A stretch of DNA of 64,000 nucleotides from Trifolium pratense (lineage: Eukaryota > Streptophyta > Magnoliopsida > Fabales > Fabaceae): the NCBI RefSeq assembly GCF_020283565.1, contig NC_060064.1, forward strand, positions 13,226,337 through 13,290,336. Direction: 5' to 3'. The stretch's first letter is position 1. Every line of letters begins with the position of its first letter. Position numbers and translations under genes: made by a program. Positions 22,104 to 34,024 of this stretch are shown here, piece by piece. Under the pieces are notes generated by a model. That model ran no database searches. It saw only the letters and a program-made list of their open reading frames with translations, and had not been told where the DNA came from.

Positions 22104-22195
22104 ATTATGATCGGACAATCCTAATTTAACCACAGTGTTTTTAACATTATTAAATAAAATTTAAATTTGTTTTTCCTAAGCCGTCCGATCATAAT
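22104..22195. repeat. small inverted-repeat element
   Basis: The 13-bp inverted ends ATTATGATCGGAC (22104-22116) and GTCCGATCATAAT (22183-22195) frame about 65 AT-rich bases. It looks like a short MITE lying where the second PGG gene of unit B loses its coding sequence. Confidence 0.6.
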
Positions 22196-22199
22196 CATA

Positions 22200-22321
22200 T
22201 GGCTATAAACTCCATAAATGCATAGGATCAACGACGACATGTAATCCATTTCCATTTCTTCTACCCAATTTGCTTTGTTGTTTTCATGTGCTGATCCATT
22301 CTCATTCGCAACTCCCTCCAT
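22200..22321 (-). pseudogene. 5' end of a second PGG gene, unit B
   Basis: The minus strand reads MEGVANENGSAHENNKANWV then EEMEMDYMSSL, resembling the N-terminus of the PGG proteins. The sequence upstream of the ATG (CTTTGCCTAGCTAAGTG then GATGACTGAATGAATG) matches the PGG gene 5' flank too. The PGG core and membrane segments are missing; the frame runs into non-homologous sequence and the small inverted repeat. Confidence 0.6.
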
Positions 22322-22833
22322 TTTTCTCTTTGCCTAGCTAAGTGTTTTTCTTATAATTTGTGATGACTGAATGAATGAATGAAAATTTGATCAAAATGAT
22401 ACTTTTTCGCCTATTACTAAGTGGAATTTTCGTTCATTTTTTTGTCTATGGTTTTCACCGGGCGGTGACCCTTTTATCAACTAGACATTATCGGGAGGTG
22501 GAGGAGGAAATCTATATGAAGCAATCACGTGTGTTTGTTGCTTAGAGTTATTAAGGTATTGTTCATATGTTGCAAAATTTATTATATGGCGGCTTAGTTC
22601 AGGAAGTTTACCTAAATTATTCGACAATTTGAGATGATTCGTCGTGAAGAAGATTATTCTGTATTATTTGAATAGTCATCATCGAACAAACAAATTTAAT
22701 CTATGATGCTGATAATATTGTCAGTACATATGCTGGTGAAGAAGGCATTGAGAAATATAAGCAAACAAACATGAAGAATCACTCAAACACAATTTGCATC
22801 AAATTCAGTTTCCTTCTTTATAAGCTAAGATCT

Positions 22834-25800
22834 TCAGGCTTGTGATACCTCTATGATCTCTGCATTTTCCTTGTTGATTCCCATGCCATTTATACCTATG
22901 TCTCCATTGGTATTTTCTACCTTGCTTTCGTGCTCGCCAATTGAGACACCAACGTCTTTTGGTTGCGTTAGGATTTCCGCAACCCAATTTTGCAACTGAC
23001 CCGTAGATACTTCATCTGGTTTCAGCAGGGCAAGAAAAATTCAATGTACAGTTTAATTAAGCACTTATTGTATAAACACTTATCATACAAGTGCTAATAT
23101 GAATATATAAGTTATTTCTTTAACAAAAGATACAATAAAGTGAAAGTCAACTTATTTTCATATAAGCTGTTTTCATAAGCTATCTTCAAGAGCTTACTGG
23201 ATTGAATTATTTCAGCTTATGTACGGACATAATCACTTGTGAGACTGTTTGGGAGAAATTATGACATGTTTGTTCATAAGTTGTGTTCAGCTTATTTTCA
23301 TAAGCACTCCAAGATAGCTTATGAAGACAACTTATAGCTTATAGAAAAATAATTTAACTTCATTTTATATTTTGTTATAGAAACAACTTGTATATATGTG
23401 CTTATCATGGTTAGGGTTTATGCTATAAACTCCAAATTAAGATGCTTATCCAAACAGGCCGGCCTGTGTTGCATAAGCTATTCTATAACAATAACAATAA
23501 TTTATAAAACATACTCCCTCCGTTCCAAGATATAAACAAAATTAGGTCAACACAAGTTAATGTATCTGGTCTAAATTTTACACAAAATACATCAACTTTT
23601 ATTGATCAGTTTTTACTTATATTTTGGATGAGAGCAAGTAGCATGTAGTAGAGTAGACCCTATGAGAGTGTTACCTAATCTTGGGACAGTGTGACCTTGA
23701 GGATGCCTTATTATAAGTGGCTTGTCAAATGCAGAGGCAAGTTCTTCGGAAGGAATTTTCAACCAATCTTTGTCACCAATAAAATGAACAGATTTAGCTT
23801 TGATGGGGTCCTTGTAAGCAATATCACATATGCTAGGATCTCTAAATTTGGAGCCAGATATTGATATCAAAAACTTTATGGGTGGATGCTCCTTTAGCAA
23901 TTTTCCCTGTCAATTAATTTCATACTGTTTAATTACTTATAATTTTGTAGTTTAATTATTGAAAGTATAAATCAAATTACAATAGTTACTTACCTGTGCT
24001 TGATAACCTATTAAAAGTGCTGAAAGTGTTGCACCCTGATTTAATAAAAGATAGAAGAAAACAAATTCAATTAGTGTCTATGTATGAAGCATAAGCACAA
24101 ACACCAGACACGACATGGATATGTCGACACTAATAATAATTTGTGAAAAGGACATAATTCAATGTAATCATAAGTGTAAGTGTCGGTGTCGTGTTAGACA
24201 CCAACGTGTGTGAGTGTGTCTATATCCGAAACCGGAACGCGCTTAATCTGAGGAGTGTATGTGCTTCATAGGTTATACATGAATGAAGTTTAAATGTGAT
24301 TGTCTTTTAGGTAAATTATAAATGAGTAAATAGTCATTTTGATCACTAAATGTGTGAGGCGTTTTTACTTTAGTCACTGTCTCATTGCATGCGTCGAAAT
24401 TGCAAAAATGTACATGAGTGTATCTTCTGTTAAAGGACCATACTGACCCGAGAACCAAATTAGCTAACAGAAAACAAATTAAAGGAACATACTGACTAAC
24501 ACGACACACATTCATGAATGTTTTCATAATTTCGATAGATTAAAGTACTATAGTGACAGTATCTCACGCATTCAATGATCAAAATGACTATATCCTCGAT
24601 TATAAATGTTTACCTGTGAGAAGCCGAGGAAACCATCAAAGGGACCATTGGCCATGATGTACTCAGTCAAGTATGAGATACACTCATCTAAGTTAGTGTA
24701 CTCAGTGAAATCCTGAAATATAAGAGTTATTTGAAATAAAGTTTGATAAATTTCACTGCTACATATATAATAACCAAAATTTGAAATAAAATAGAAAAGG
24801 GTATAATATAAGCTATAAGTATTTGTATACCTTGTCGAATTGAAACCACTCAAAGTAAGGTGGAGGAAAAATGCTTTCTATGTCAGATTTCCCTCCAGCA
24901 GGAAATTTGCCATTTGGGAATTCCTGTCACCAAAAACAACTTCTTTGTTATCATTAGTGATCATTGATCAATCAAAGTTTTAAATAGCAGTCGCGTTGCA
25001 ATCCTTGATTTTGCGAAAAATTACAATCAAATAATGCTAATTAATAATATAATACAAGGTCGACCACATTATACAATTACAAAGGTATAAAAATATTAAT
25101 GTCGCAGCCTAAATCGCAGTCAACCCCCTCTTCCCGAAAGCTTTGCGGGGACTACTTTACGACAGACGACCGCCCGTAGGGGGTTTACTGCACATGGCCA
25201 TCAACACTAGCAATTATTATATATGAACAACGGCTAATAAGTAATCACCATCAATAGCACTAAGTTAACCCATCAAGTCCGTACTTAATTAGTTTAAAGA
25301 GTGTTTCACACCACAAGAGTCACATTACACGTCACAACGATCGCATTGACCACAATAGCATCGACCTCTATTGCATCCGCGACCGTACAAAAATTTAAAA
25401 CCATGGCACTATGTTAAGCCATTATGATTGTGATTGGCTACATTAGTCATTTAACGTAGTTTGACGCTGTAAGCGTCCGTTTATATGAAATCCGATTACT
25501 TACTCAAAAAACAACTAAAAACAATCTCAGTCATCCATTTAAACTTGGACGGTTAGGATTTGTTACTGCGTGCTACTGTGTCCTGCTTTTACAGCAAGAA
25601 ATCCACACGCAAGCTATCATGTCCCTACTTAAATCAGTGTTTTGTTTGTTCATATGAAGTTACCAAGAAACTTGGAAAAACCCACATAGTTGGTATGAAC
25701 ATTAGAAAAGACAAAGATATTATATTGCTAGTATAGTAGTAATAATTACCAAATGAAATTGAGAGAAAATAGAAGGATCCCATTTACTGATTTGCTTTTT

Positions 25801-25872
25801 GATAAAACTGCCACTAGTTCTGAATCCATGGAGGCAAAGTATTTTCATCTTCTTTCCATTTTCTCCTTCCAT
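22834..25872 (-). CDS. FSH-type serine hydrolase (alpha/beta fold), intact copy B
   Basis: Six exons: 25750-25872, 24831-24923, 24614-24712, 23994-24035, 23675-23906 and 22834-23015. They join in frame (771 nt) to a 256-residue protein, and all splice sites are GT-AG. It starts MEGENGKKMKILCLHGFRTS, the family signature of FSH1/OVCA2-like hydrolases. The nucleophile elbow GFSQG spans the exon 3/4 junction (Ser104). The probable acid is in HFIGDKDW (Asp164 or Asp166) and the catalytic His is in HPQGHTVPRL (His191). The last exon adds a charged tail with no recognised domain. These are small cytosolic esterases/hydrolases of largely unknown substrate. Another in-frame ATG 11 codons upstream is less likely, because the copy A start and similarity both begin at MEG. 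Confidence 0.93.
23040..23460. repeat. MITE-like repeat with GCTTAT motifs
   Basis: Many direct and inverted copies of AAGCTTAT/ATAAGCT-type wording lie between GTTTAATTAAGC and CTTATCCAAACAGGCC. Related text lies near 16437-16600 and 40030-40206. It sits in intron 5 of FSH copy B. Ends and target duplication are not resolved. Confidence 0.5.
23514..23630. mobile_element. Stowaway-like MITE
   Basis: The left end CTCCCTCCGTTCCAAGATAT follows TA and is a classic Stowaway terminus. The right end (ATATTTTGGATGAGAGCAAGTA) is degenerate. It lies close to the exon 5 donor of FSH copy B. Confidence 0.7.
24079..24269. repeat. repeat rich in GACAC/GTGTC, in intron 3 of FSH copy B
   Basis: It is framed by GAAGCATAAGCAC and GTGCTTCATA, with GACACGACATGG and GTGTCGTGTTAGACACC inside: an imperfect foldback. 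Shorter relatives lie near 28590-28760 (ATACGTATCGGACACGATAC) and in the calmodulin intron near 60790-60895. Confidence 0.5.
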
Positions 25873-26047
25873 TTTTTGTTTAATGTAAACAACACCACTA
25901 ACCACAAAGTTGGACTTGTTTTTGTAAAGATATGAGAACTAATAAGAGCCTCTATTTCTACCTACCCTCCATATTTAAGGCTTCTAAACAACAACCAGTT
26001 TGTTACTCTTGTAGTTGACTTGGTGGGTAGGTGTTGCACGTGCAAGC

Positions 26048-26317
26048 TTAACACTTGTACTTAGTTCTACCCTTCCTCAAATTTTCCAATTTCATAAAAG
26101 TGATGTTTCTGTCTAATCATAAAATTTTGTGTGTCGGTAGTAGGTAAGCCTAGTAGCATTATTATTATGCAAACGTTTTAAACGTTTTAGACTATGAAGT
26201 TCCTATATGATATCACACCGATATGACGATAGGGAACCAATATGACGATAGGGAAAATTTTCAAAAATTCCGATGCGATATGGCTGGGATACGTTATTTA
26301 AAAATTAAATTTAAAAT

Positions 26318-26319
<2 letters not shown>
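26048..26319. other. spacer after unit B, no gene seen
   Basis: AT-rich sequence with a short direct repeat (CCAATATGACGATAGGGAA-like text twice near 26220-26255). No coding feature. Confidence 0.4.

Positions 26320-26357
<38 letters not shown>
26320..26357. repeat. (AT)n microsatellite, left flank of large foldback
   Basis: The AT dinucleotide run abuts the element start; the matching run is at 27947-27969. Confidence 0.95.
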
Positions 26358-26360
<3 letters not shown>

Positions 26361-27946
26361 GGCTGCTAACTTAGACCCAGTTGGGTCTAAGTTAGCAAGG
26401 TGCACCTTTTCAGTTGGACCAAAATACTCATTCTTTTTAATTAATTAACCAAATTACCATCAATGGACGCGGATTCAGTGTCGCGCGCGTACCGCAGTAC
26501 CATGGTTACAGACCGTTGATTTCCATCAGACAGCCAAGATCTGATCTCATCAAGACAGTCTGATCAATCAGACAGCCCAGATCATCCGAATCCATCAGAT
26601 TCCAGCGCGTGCACCACACTGGATTACACCCTGGAGAGAGAAGAATCTACTTTTTAAAAGCAGGACACGTGTCGCTGTCTGATTGGCTGGACGTGATTTT
26701 TTTCCATTTAATACTTTGAACTCAATTATTTCGTTGTAAATTAATTTTTTATTTATTTTTTTTATACCAAAATTCATAATTTTTTTTTCTCTACAAATAG
26801 AGACTTGGTTCGTTTGATTTGGACACAGAAAAAAAAACCCAATTTTTCACTACCTTAATCTTATTTTTCACTACCTTACATCAACTCACTGAAACTATTC
26901 TACCAGCAAAATGGTTTCAGATTACAACTCTCTGAAACCATTGTACCAGATAAATGGTTTCAGAAGCAAACACAATTAATAAATTACTCACTGAAACCAT
27001 TCTACCAGTAAAATGGTTTCAGAATACAACTATGTGCAATCATTCTACAAGGTAAATGGTTTCAGAAGCAAATAACTAATAATCAACTTACTGAAACCAT
27101 TCTACCAGCAAAATGGTTTCAGATTACAACTCTCTAAAACCATTGTACCAGATAAATGGTTTCAGAAGCAAACACAATTAATAAATTACTCATTGAAACC
27201 ATTCTACCAGTAAAATGGTTTCAGAATACAACTATGTGCAACCATTCTACCAGTAAAATGGTTTCAGAAGCAAACATTAGTTTTTAATTACCGTTTTATC
27301 TCATTTAATTAACTAAAAATAGTTTCAGGTCTCCAAAAATTTCATAAAATATACCAAAAGTTCCAGAATATTATCTACTATTTTCCTGGTATAATGGTTT
27401 CAGTGAGTTGGTTGAGTGGTGCCTGTTAAATTACAACAGACAAGTAACGTATTTAGTAGACAAAAAATGAGATTAAGGTAGTGAAAAATTGCGTTTTTTT
27501 TTCGGTGTCCAAATCAAACGAACCAAGTCTCTATTTGTAGACAAAAAAAAATTATGAATTTTGGTATAAAAATAAAAAAATAAAAAATTAATTTACAACA
27601 AAATAATTGAGTTCAAAGTATTAAATGCACAAAAATCACGTCCAGCCAACCATTTTGTGACACGTGTCCTACTTTTAAAAAGCAAATTTTTCTCTCTCCA
27701 GGTTGTAATCCAGTGTGGCGCAGGCGCTGGAATCTGATGGATCAGGATGATCTGGGCTGTCTGATTGATCAGACAGTATTGATGAGATCATATCTTGGCT
27801 GTCTGATGGAAATCAACGGTCTGTAACCATGGTCCTTCGGTACGCGCGCGACACTGGATCTGCGTCTACTAATGGGTATTTTGGTCCAATTGAAAAGGTG
27901 CACCTTGCTAACTTAGACCTAACTAGGGTCTAAGTTAGAAAACCCC
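26358..27946. mobile_element. 1.59-kb foldback element inside (TA)n with hairpin-array core
   Basis: Long inverted arms, roughly 26358-26880 and 27415-27946, match closely over most of their length (shared blocks include GGTGCACCTTTTCA, GTGTCGCGCGCGTACCG, CCGTTGATTTCCATCAGACA and AGAGACTTGGTTCGTTTGAT). Each extreme end is itself a hairpin: GCTAACTTAGACCC, four bases, then its complement. The core holds eight short hairpins (26888-27270) and about 110 bp resembling the solo LTR at 30107-30214. No ORF of note. It is flanked by (AT)n on both sides, so no separate target duplication can be read. Class unknown: the size and structure suit a foldback or MULE-type non-autonomous element. Confidence 0.85.
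26888..27270. repeat. array of eight 11-bp-stem hairpins in two four-unit blocks
   Basis: Units of the form CTGAAACCATT, ten loop bases containing TACCAG, then AATGGTTTCAG start near 26888, 26932, 26990, 27035, 27091, 27132, 27191 and 27237. Units 1-4 and 5-8 are a 203-bp higher-order duplication: the spacers (ATTACAACTCTCT, AAGCAAACACAATTAATAAA, AATACAACTATGTGCAA) recur in the same order. One further unit, with a shorter match, lies in the right arm near 27385-27412. Confidence 0.9.
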
Positions 27947-27970
27947 ATATATATATATATATATATATAA

Positions 27971-28275
27971 GGCTTAATTAATAAAATGGTCCCTTAAAGA
28001 CATTTTTTGTTTCAGATTGGTCCCTTAAAGAAAAAAAGGTCCAAATAGGTCCCTTAAAGAAAAAAAAAGCCTGAATAGGTCCCTTAAAGACATTTCCGTT
28101 AATCAGTTTGGTCCTATTTAGACCTCTTTTTATGGACCAAACTGATTAACGGAAATGTCTTTAAGGGACCTATTCGGACTTTTTTTCTTTAAGGGACTTA
28201 TTTGGACCTTTTTTTCTTTAAGGGACCAATCTGAAACCAAAAGTGTCTTTAAGGGACTATTTTACTAATTAAGCC
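27971..28275. mobile_element. 305-bp Mutator-type MITE, copy 2
   Basis: Closely similar to 18624-18930. A 9-bp target-site duplication TATATATAA lies at 27962-27970 and 28276-28284. It inserted into the (TA)n tract at the right edge of the large foldback element. Confidence 0.92.
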
Positions 28276-28399
28276 TATATATAAATGCACTATATATAAA
28301 CATAACTAAAATCGACAATGATAAAAAATTAACATTCAAATTACTCAAATTGAGCAAACAAGTGACAATTACATATTTAAGTTAAGTACTACCCAAAAA

Positions 28400-28505
28400 G
28401 ATAGTGGAATGGGTAGCTCAACTAGTTAAGTTAGTTGAGCTAAAGTTTAAGGAGTTGGAGATTCAGAGTTCAAGTCCTGACAAGGAGAACAACTAACATA
28501 CTAAT
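28400..28505 (+). mobile_element. tRNA-derived SINE (partial)
   Basis: Box A-like GGGTAGCTCAACTAG and box B-like GAGTTCAAGTCCTGAC at tRNA-like spacing, in wording common to legume SINEs. Ends are not resolved. Confidence 0.6.
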
Positions 28506-28823
28506 ATAATATAATAACATTCAATACTTAAAGAGGAAACACAAATTATATCAGTCTTCTTTCCTACGTTTTCATCATCAAAGAGCATTAATTGCTTGAC
28601 ACTTTTTCGATACGCATATTAGAGAAGCATCCAACACGTATCGGTTATATTTTTTTAAAAAAATAATAATATTAATTGTCGATACTTCTCCAATACGTGT
28701 ATCGGACGAGTATCGATATCGAATACGTATCGGACACGATACTTCACCATTTTTATAATATCGAGGCTTCATAGATTTTAGATTTTGAGTTTTATTTTAT
28801 TATTATTACTTGTTGACACAATT

Positions 28824-31475
28824 TGTAACACCCTTCATTTACCCCTTTATTTTATTTGTGAAAAAGTTAATTTTATTTATTTAATAAGGATGTCACACAT
28901 ACTCAACGTAACTATGTCCTCAAATGATTAAAAATTATGCAGCGGAGAATAAAAATTAAACCAATAATATAAGTTTCAAAGTTCAAATTGAAATGATTGA
29001 ATCAAAACGACATAGTCCAATTGTTAATAAAGAATTAGTAGCATAATTAAATAAAAGTTTTCCCCCAACAACATCCTAACAGAGCGACTCCAATTAAATA
29101 GCAAAGCAACAGCTATCCGAACGCATCAGCTATGACTCATCACCTACCTGAAAATCTACGGTTGCACACCGTAGGGCCAAGCCAGAAGGGGGAATGTAAA
29201 GGTGAGCGACAATACATCAAGAAAGTAACTGAATTAAAACGTAATAACTAGCAACATCATAAACAACAACAAGACCACCTAAGCGGATGGCCACACGTAT
29301 TCATCAGTCAACCACAATCATTAATCAACAATTAAATAAAAAGAAATAACAACAACATTTAAATAAAGAAATATAATTAAAATGCATGCAATGCGCCTAG
29401 ACTCGCTACATGCATGTGGTACCAATAGCAACGTCATTTTCAACTTCATTAGGCAACGTCATTTTCAACATCATTTATACAACTTCAATAAGCAACGTCA
29501 TTAGACATGTGAATGAATGCATGTCATGTTATAATAAACAACGTCAATAGGCAACATCATTTAACAACTTCGATAGACAACTTCATCATCATTATAACAA
29601 CATCAATAAACAACGTACATAAGCAACTACAACAATAACAATTACAACATCATAATTTCGGCACAACTCAAACATCATTAAAATAGATAATTCAACATCG
29701 TTATAACCACGTAGCTCAACATCATTATTCAAAGAAACAACAATTCAAACAACACAATTACTATCAACGAGCAACGACTTAAAACAACACAGATACACAA
29801 CAATTATTAGCAACTCCGATTACAACACCAACTAAAACTCCATAACTCAATTAATCATTCACTCCTCTCCAAAACAACAACCTGATACTCCTTTTTAACA
29901 GGACTCATAACCCAAATCATCTTGATTTAGTTTACCGACGAAAGGTATGAATTTTAAATCAATTTAATTAATAACAATTGTGAAATAAATTCAAATCCTT
30001 AATATTGTATAAAACCAGGGAGAGTGAGATACACCAGAGGATTCCAAAATATTCAAAATACCGTACATAAAATTTTGGGAAATTTTCACGAAATTATAAT
30101 ATTTTTAATCACCTTTTTACTCCAAATAATTAATTAAAAATAGCTACGAGTGTCCAAAAATTACCAAAGAGGTACCAAAATTTCAAGAAAATTATTTACT
30201 ATTTTTCCATATAACAAGTTTTAAAAACGGATCATCCCTTCCCTCTCACGCGCCCCCCACGCGCCACTACTGCGAGTGGGCATAGCCGGCGCGTCACTGT
30301 TCATCTTCTTCACCCGTTTGACTGCAAAACGGGGCGCTCGACCCGGTTCCTCGACCCGACTCGTTCTCTCTCATTTCTCAACGAAAATTGACGTTCTTTA
30401 TACCGTTTTGATCGTCATTGAATTTATGAAAGATACCCGATCATATTTCTTAAAATCGGCAACTTAATCGCTTAAATCCGACAAGGTTTATATGTTTCTT
30501 TTTTTTTAAAAAAAAAACACCATTAAAGGTTGTTCAAATGCTTTGATTGTTATTGTTCTTCTACTCAAGAAAATCCCATAAACGTTCCTAAATTGTTTAG
30601 GACTCTTAAAGGATCATAAAAACTCAACTTGTGATTAGTTAGACTCAAAAACATCATTTTTAATAAATCTTAGTTTTTCTCAAACTCTTGAACTCACCCC
30701 CTCGTTGAACTCATAAGTTCATCTAAAGCCAACCTCAATTACGAATTAATTCAGCAACATCACCGACAATACAACATCATTGATCATAAGGATAAAAATC
30801 ACAACAACACCAACACATCATCATCATCATAGTAAAATCCAAAATTCAAATTCAATTAAATTCAAACAACAACAACATAATATGCATAAGAGCAACAACT
30901 TAAGCACACATATATAATAAATACATCAAGTATTCATATTGAATTCAGAATTTCAAGAGTATAAAGCTCCCTTACTTGGATTGCAGTGAACTCCCTACAT
31001 TGATGTTAAGCTTTTCCTTCCCTTGCTTCCTTTCACTCTCCTACGAGCTCTCTCTCTTCTCTCACTCACTAGCACTATTTTTTTGTGTGTTTGTTTTTGT
31101 TATGGATCATCATACTTCTTCTATTAACCAATGTCAATAAACAACTACATTATTATTATTAAAATATGACATTATTATTATTGAAATGTTTTAATGAGAA
31201 TTAAAATTATGTTTCTTCTCATTTATCCCCTTTCTCTACCATTTTCATATCTACACCCCCTCTATGCTTCCAACACATTTTTATTTAACTTTCTATTTCT
31301 TTTTCTTCTTTTAATTTTTATTTAGCACTTATTTAATTATTCGCCACAAAATAATTAAATAAACATCGTCAATCAACACTACATAAACATCGTCAATCAA
31401 CACCACAACAAGAAAATCAACACCACAACAACTAAATAATTAAATAAAATGAATCCTAATTTTTGGGGCGTTACA
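28824..31475. mobile_element. 2.65-kb solo LTR (Ty3/gypsy chromovirus-like)
   Basis: Bounded by TGTAACACCC and GGGGCGTTACA, with a perfect 5-bp CAATT duplication at 28819-28823 and 31476-31480. No internal terminal repeats, gag or pol are seen, so it is best read as one very long LTR left by LTR-LTR recombination. TGTAAC(A/G)CCC ends and LTRs of this length occur in Tekay/Del-type chromoviruses; the assignment is inference. Inside are a degenerate CAAC/ATCATT-rich stretch (about 29430-29780) and a GC-rich patch near 30240-30370. Orientation is uncertain; the complementary end (TGTAACGCCCC) would make it minus. Confidence 0.75.
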
Positions 31476-32256
31476 CAATTAAAAATGTTAAATCATGTAA
31501 GGACCAACAAAGTGCGTGTGGCGTGGGACAAATTAACAGATATTTACTAGGACATGTATATTGTTATGGCCTAAACCAAAAAATTCATAATTTTATACAA
31601 ATTAAAAATATATTTAATTCTTAAGTTTTTTTTCTTTCTATTATACCATCAATTTTAAAATGGTTTTTAAAAGGGAAACGAGATGACAGAATAGTGAATT
31701 TTCATAAAACTAATTTGCATTATATATTACATCTCCTTTAAATCCAAAAATAAAATGAATAACTAAAATGTTCCCATAAGCATTGCCGAATAGTGAGAAC
31801 ATCACATTTTATATATAAAAGTCAGAATTTAAATTTCGAACACTAAATTTATTCGGCTTAAGAATGAAATTCTAACCATACAACTTAAAAAAAAAAACTA
31901 AATACAGTATATTTTAGTCATATAAAATCAAATAAATATTAAAGTATATCTTTTTGGTGAAGAAATATAAAATAATTTAAATTGGTCCAACGGCTAGTTA
32001 GGGAGGTGAAAACGACACCACAACGGTTCCATTCCGCTGCCAACCAGCATTGCCAATTGCGCAACACCTGCCTGCCTCCAGTCTAAGACACTCTATGCTC
32101 TTCCATTATTTTTTGTGTTTATTACTAATTTCATTTTTTATGTAATAATATACTCATACTATTAACATAAAATTAGTCCAATAATTAGATGAATAGTATT
32201 TAGTGACTCTCTTCTACCGACAAACCTCGAACTCAACTACCACCAAGATGTCATTA

Positions 32257-32258
<2 letters not shown>

Positions 32259-32306
<48 letters not shown>
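32259..32306. repeat. (AT)n microsatellite
   Basis: About 24 AT units, not interrupted by an insertion. Confidence 0.97.
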
Positions 32307-32308
<2 letters not shown>

Positions 32309-32324
32309 CGATTTATTTGCAAAT

Positions 32325-32420
32325 AATTTGTTTTTAAGTAGTCTAATGACTAAAAATTTCACTAATAGATAAGTGGGATGATCGAAGTTTAAAAAAATTC
32401 GGTCATTACCTACAGTCTAT
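32325..32420 (+). mobile_element. degenerate SINE fragment
   Basis: TTTTTAAGTAGTCTAATGAC followed by AGTGGGATGATCGAAGTTT is a decayed version of the family at 63511-63650. Confidence 0.5.
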
Positions 32421-34024
32421 TAGCCACAGTTATTGGGACCGTGGGCGTTTAAGTCCATTTGTTATGGTTTAATCGTGGCTAAGATTTTTCCCCCCTATGT
32501 TTTCAACAAACGCGCTGTATTTTAGGTTTTCTTGCGATACTTTTCTACTTCCACTTTTCTAATTTCACTCTTTGCCCGTGAAATTCCCCATTCTTCAACA
32601 ATGCTTCCATTTCACACATATTTTAAGATTTCTCAATCTCTCAAATTCCTCAAAAGTTTCAACCTAAACTAAAGGGAACATAAATCTCAGTGTTAGAAGC
32701 TACAAGATTCACTACAACAGGGAAGTGGGCGATCCCTTCCGTTCTTCTTCTACTCTCTATTCTTCTTCTCTTTGCAGATCAAGATTCGTTCATTCATCAA
32801 TTTCGTTGCATATTTCAATAGAGCGGATATCCAATCTTCCATATTTGTGTCAACTTGTGTGTTGCGATAACTCACCTCTATTAATTATTAAATAATCAAT
32901 AAAAATAAAATACTTGTAAAAAATAATTAAATAAAAACAAGAGTATCAAATTTGAGTGCACTGGATATGCACAGACGGTGTAAAAAGCCATTTACAGAGA
33001 TAACCAATTAAAACTCATGATTTTGACACATCAGATTATATTTAACAAATAATTAAATATATTCTTCTCTCTCCATTGTATTGTCTTTCATCAGATTATA
33101 TACAAACAATGACATGAAAGCATGGTTTTGTTGTGCCATACTGCCGTTGATTTGATGATGTGCTTGAACCAGAAACAGGGGGAAGGAGTATTATTATGTC
33201 CCAGATTCATCTTTTTGTTCATTGAAGGAAAATCAAACAAACTCACAAGTAAAAAATGATACCATTCAACTGCAAAAAGTTTTGAAATTTAATATCAAAA
33301 CTATTTTTATGGAATTTAAATAATGGGTGACGAATAGGGTGTGAGACTAATCGTTTTCTTTCATTTAAATAATTTATAAATTTAATATGACATGACTAAA
33401 ATATGAAATCTGATTGGATGTGTGTGTAAAAATTACTATAAGCAATCATTGTATATCCTTTTTTTCCCATCAAATTTTAAACTTTTTGTATATTTTTATT
33501 TTCTTTTTCAATTTCCTCTTTCTCCCATGCAGTTTCACTAACAAGGACCACCGGTGTCTCCGAGTTTTAAGAGGGAGGCTCTGTGCAAAATATAAAAGTA
33601 GTCATTTTAAAAATATAATTTTTTTTAAAAAAATTGTCGATTTAAATTGCATATAATATAAATAAAAAAAATCATTCTTTTTTTTAACGTAAAAAAAAAA
33701 AATCATTCTTGTAAACAAATAAATTATCAATATTAAATCAATTGCATTAAATTAAATGAAACAAGAAATACAAAATAATTATTTTTGTATATAACGTAAA
33801 AAATGAACATCCTAATCTAAGATTAAATTTTATGCAAAGAATAAAATGTACTAGAACTATATTTACGAGTATAGATAACTAATATATTGATACTCATATG
33901 ATATTTTATGAACATTAACAATATATAACTATTATTTTAGGGCCTAAAAATTAATCTATTAATATACATCTGATATTTTATAGGTAGAAATAATATATAA
34001 GTAATATTATAGGAACTCAAAATT

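Larger units (their letters stand above)
19935..26047 (-). repeat. segmental duplication unit B (intact genes)
   Basis: Collinear with unit A (7525-19257). It carries an intact PGG gene, a truncated second PGG start and an intact FSH-type hydrolase. It has insertions of its own that A lacks (for example a SINE piece near 20030-20072, repeats at 23040-23630, about 24080-24570 and 25420-25615). Confidence 0.88.
31481..33990. other. AT-rich intergenic, no gene seen
   Basis: Low-complexity AT-rich sequence with a CT-rich stretch near 32730-32780 that resembles a 5' UTR but leads into no recognised coding exon. A common repeat wording (GTGCACTGGATATGCACAG) occurs near 32957. Short ORFs have no family resemblance. 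Confidence 0.5.

Noticed and set aside
26888..27270. CRISPR-like palindromic repeats with spacers
   Set aside because: The spacers repeat in a fixed order between two blocks and the array lies inside a foldback transposon.
28420..28490. genuine tRNA gene
   Set aside because: Box A and B words are present, but the acceptor stem does not pair and the context is a SINE.
30276..30467. ORF in the GC-rich patch of the solo LTR
   Set aside because: Short, no domain; GC bias alone explains the open frame.
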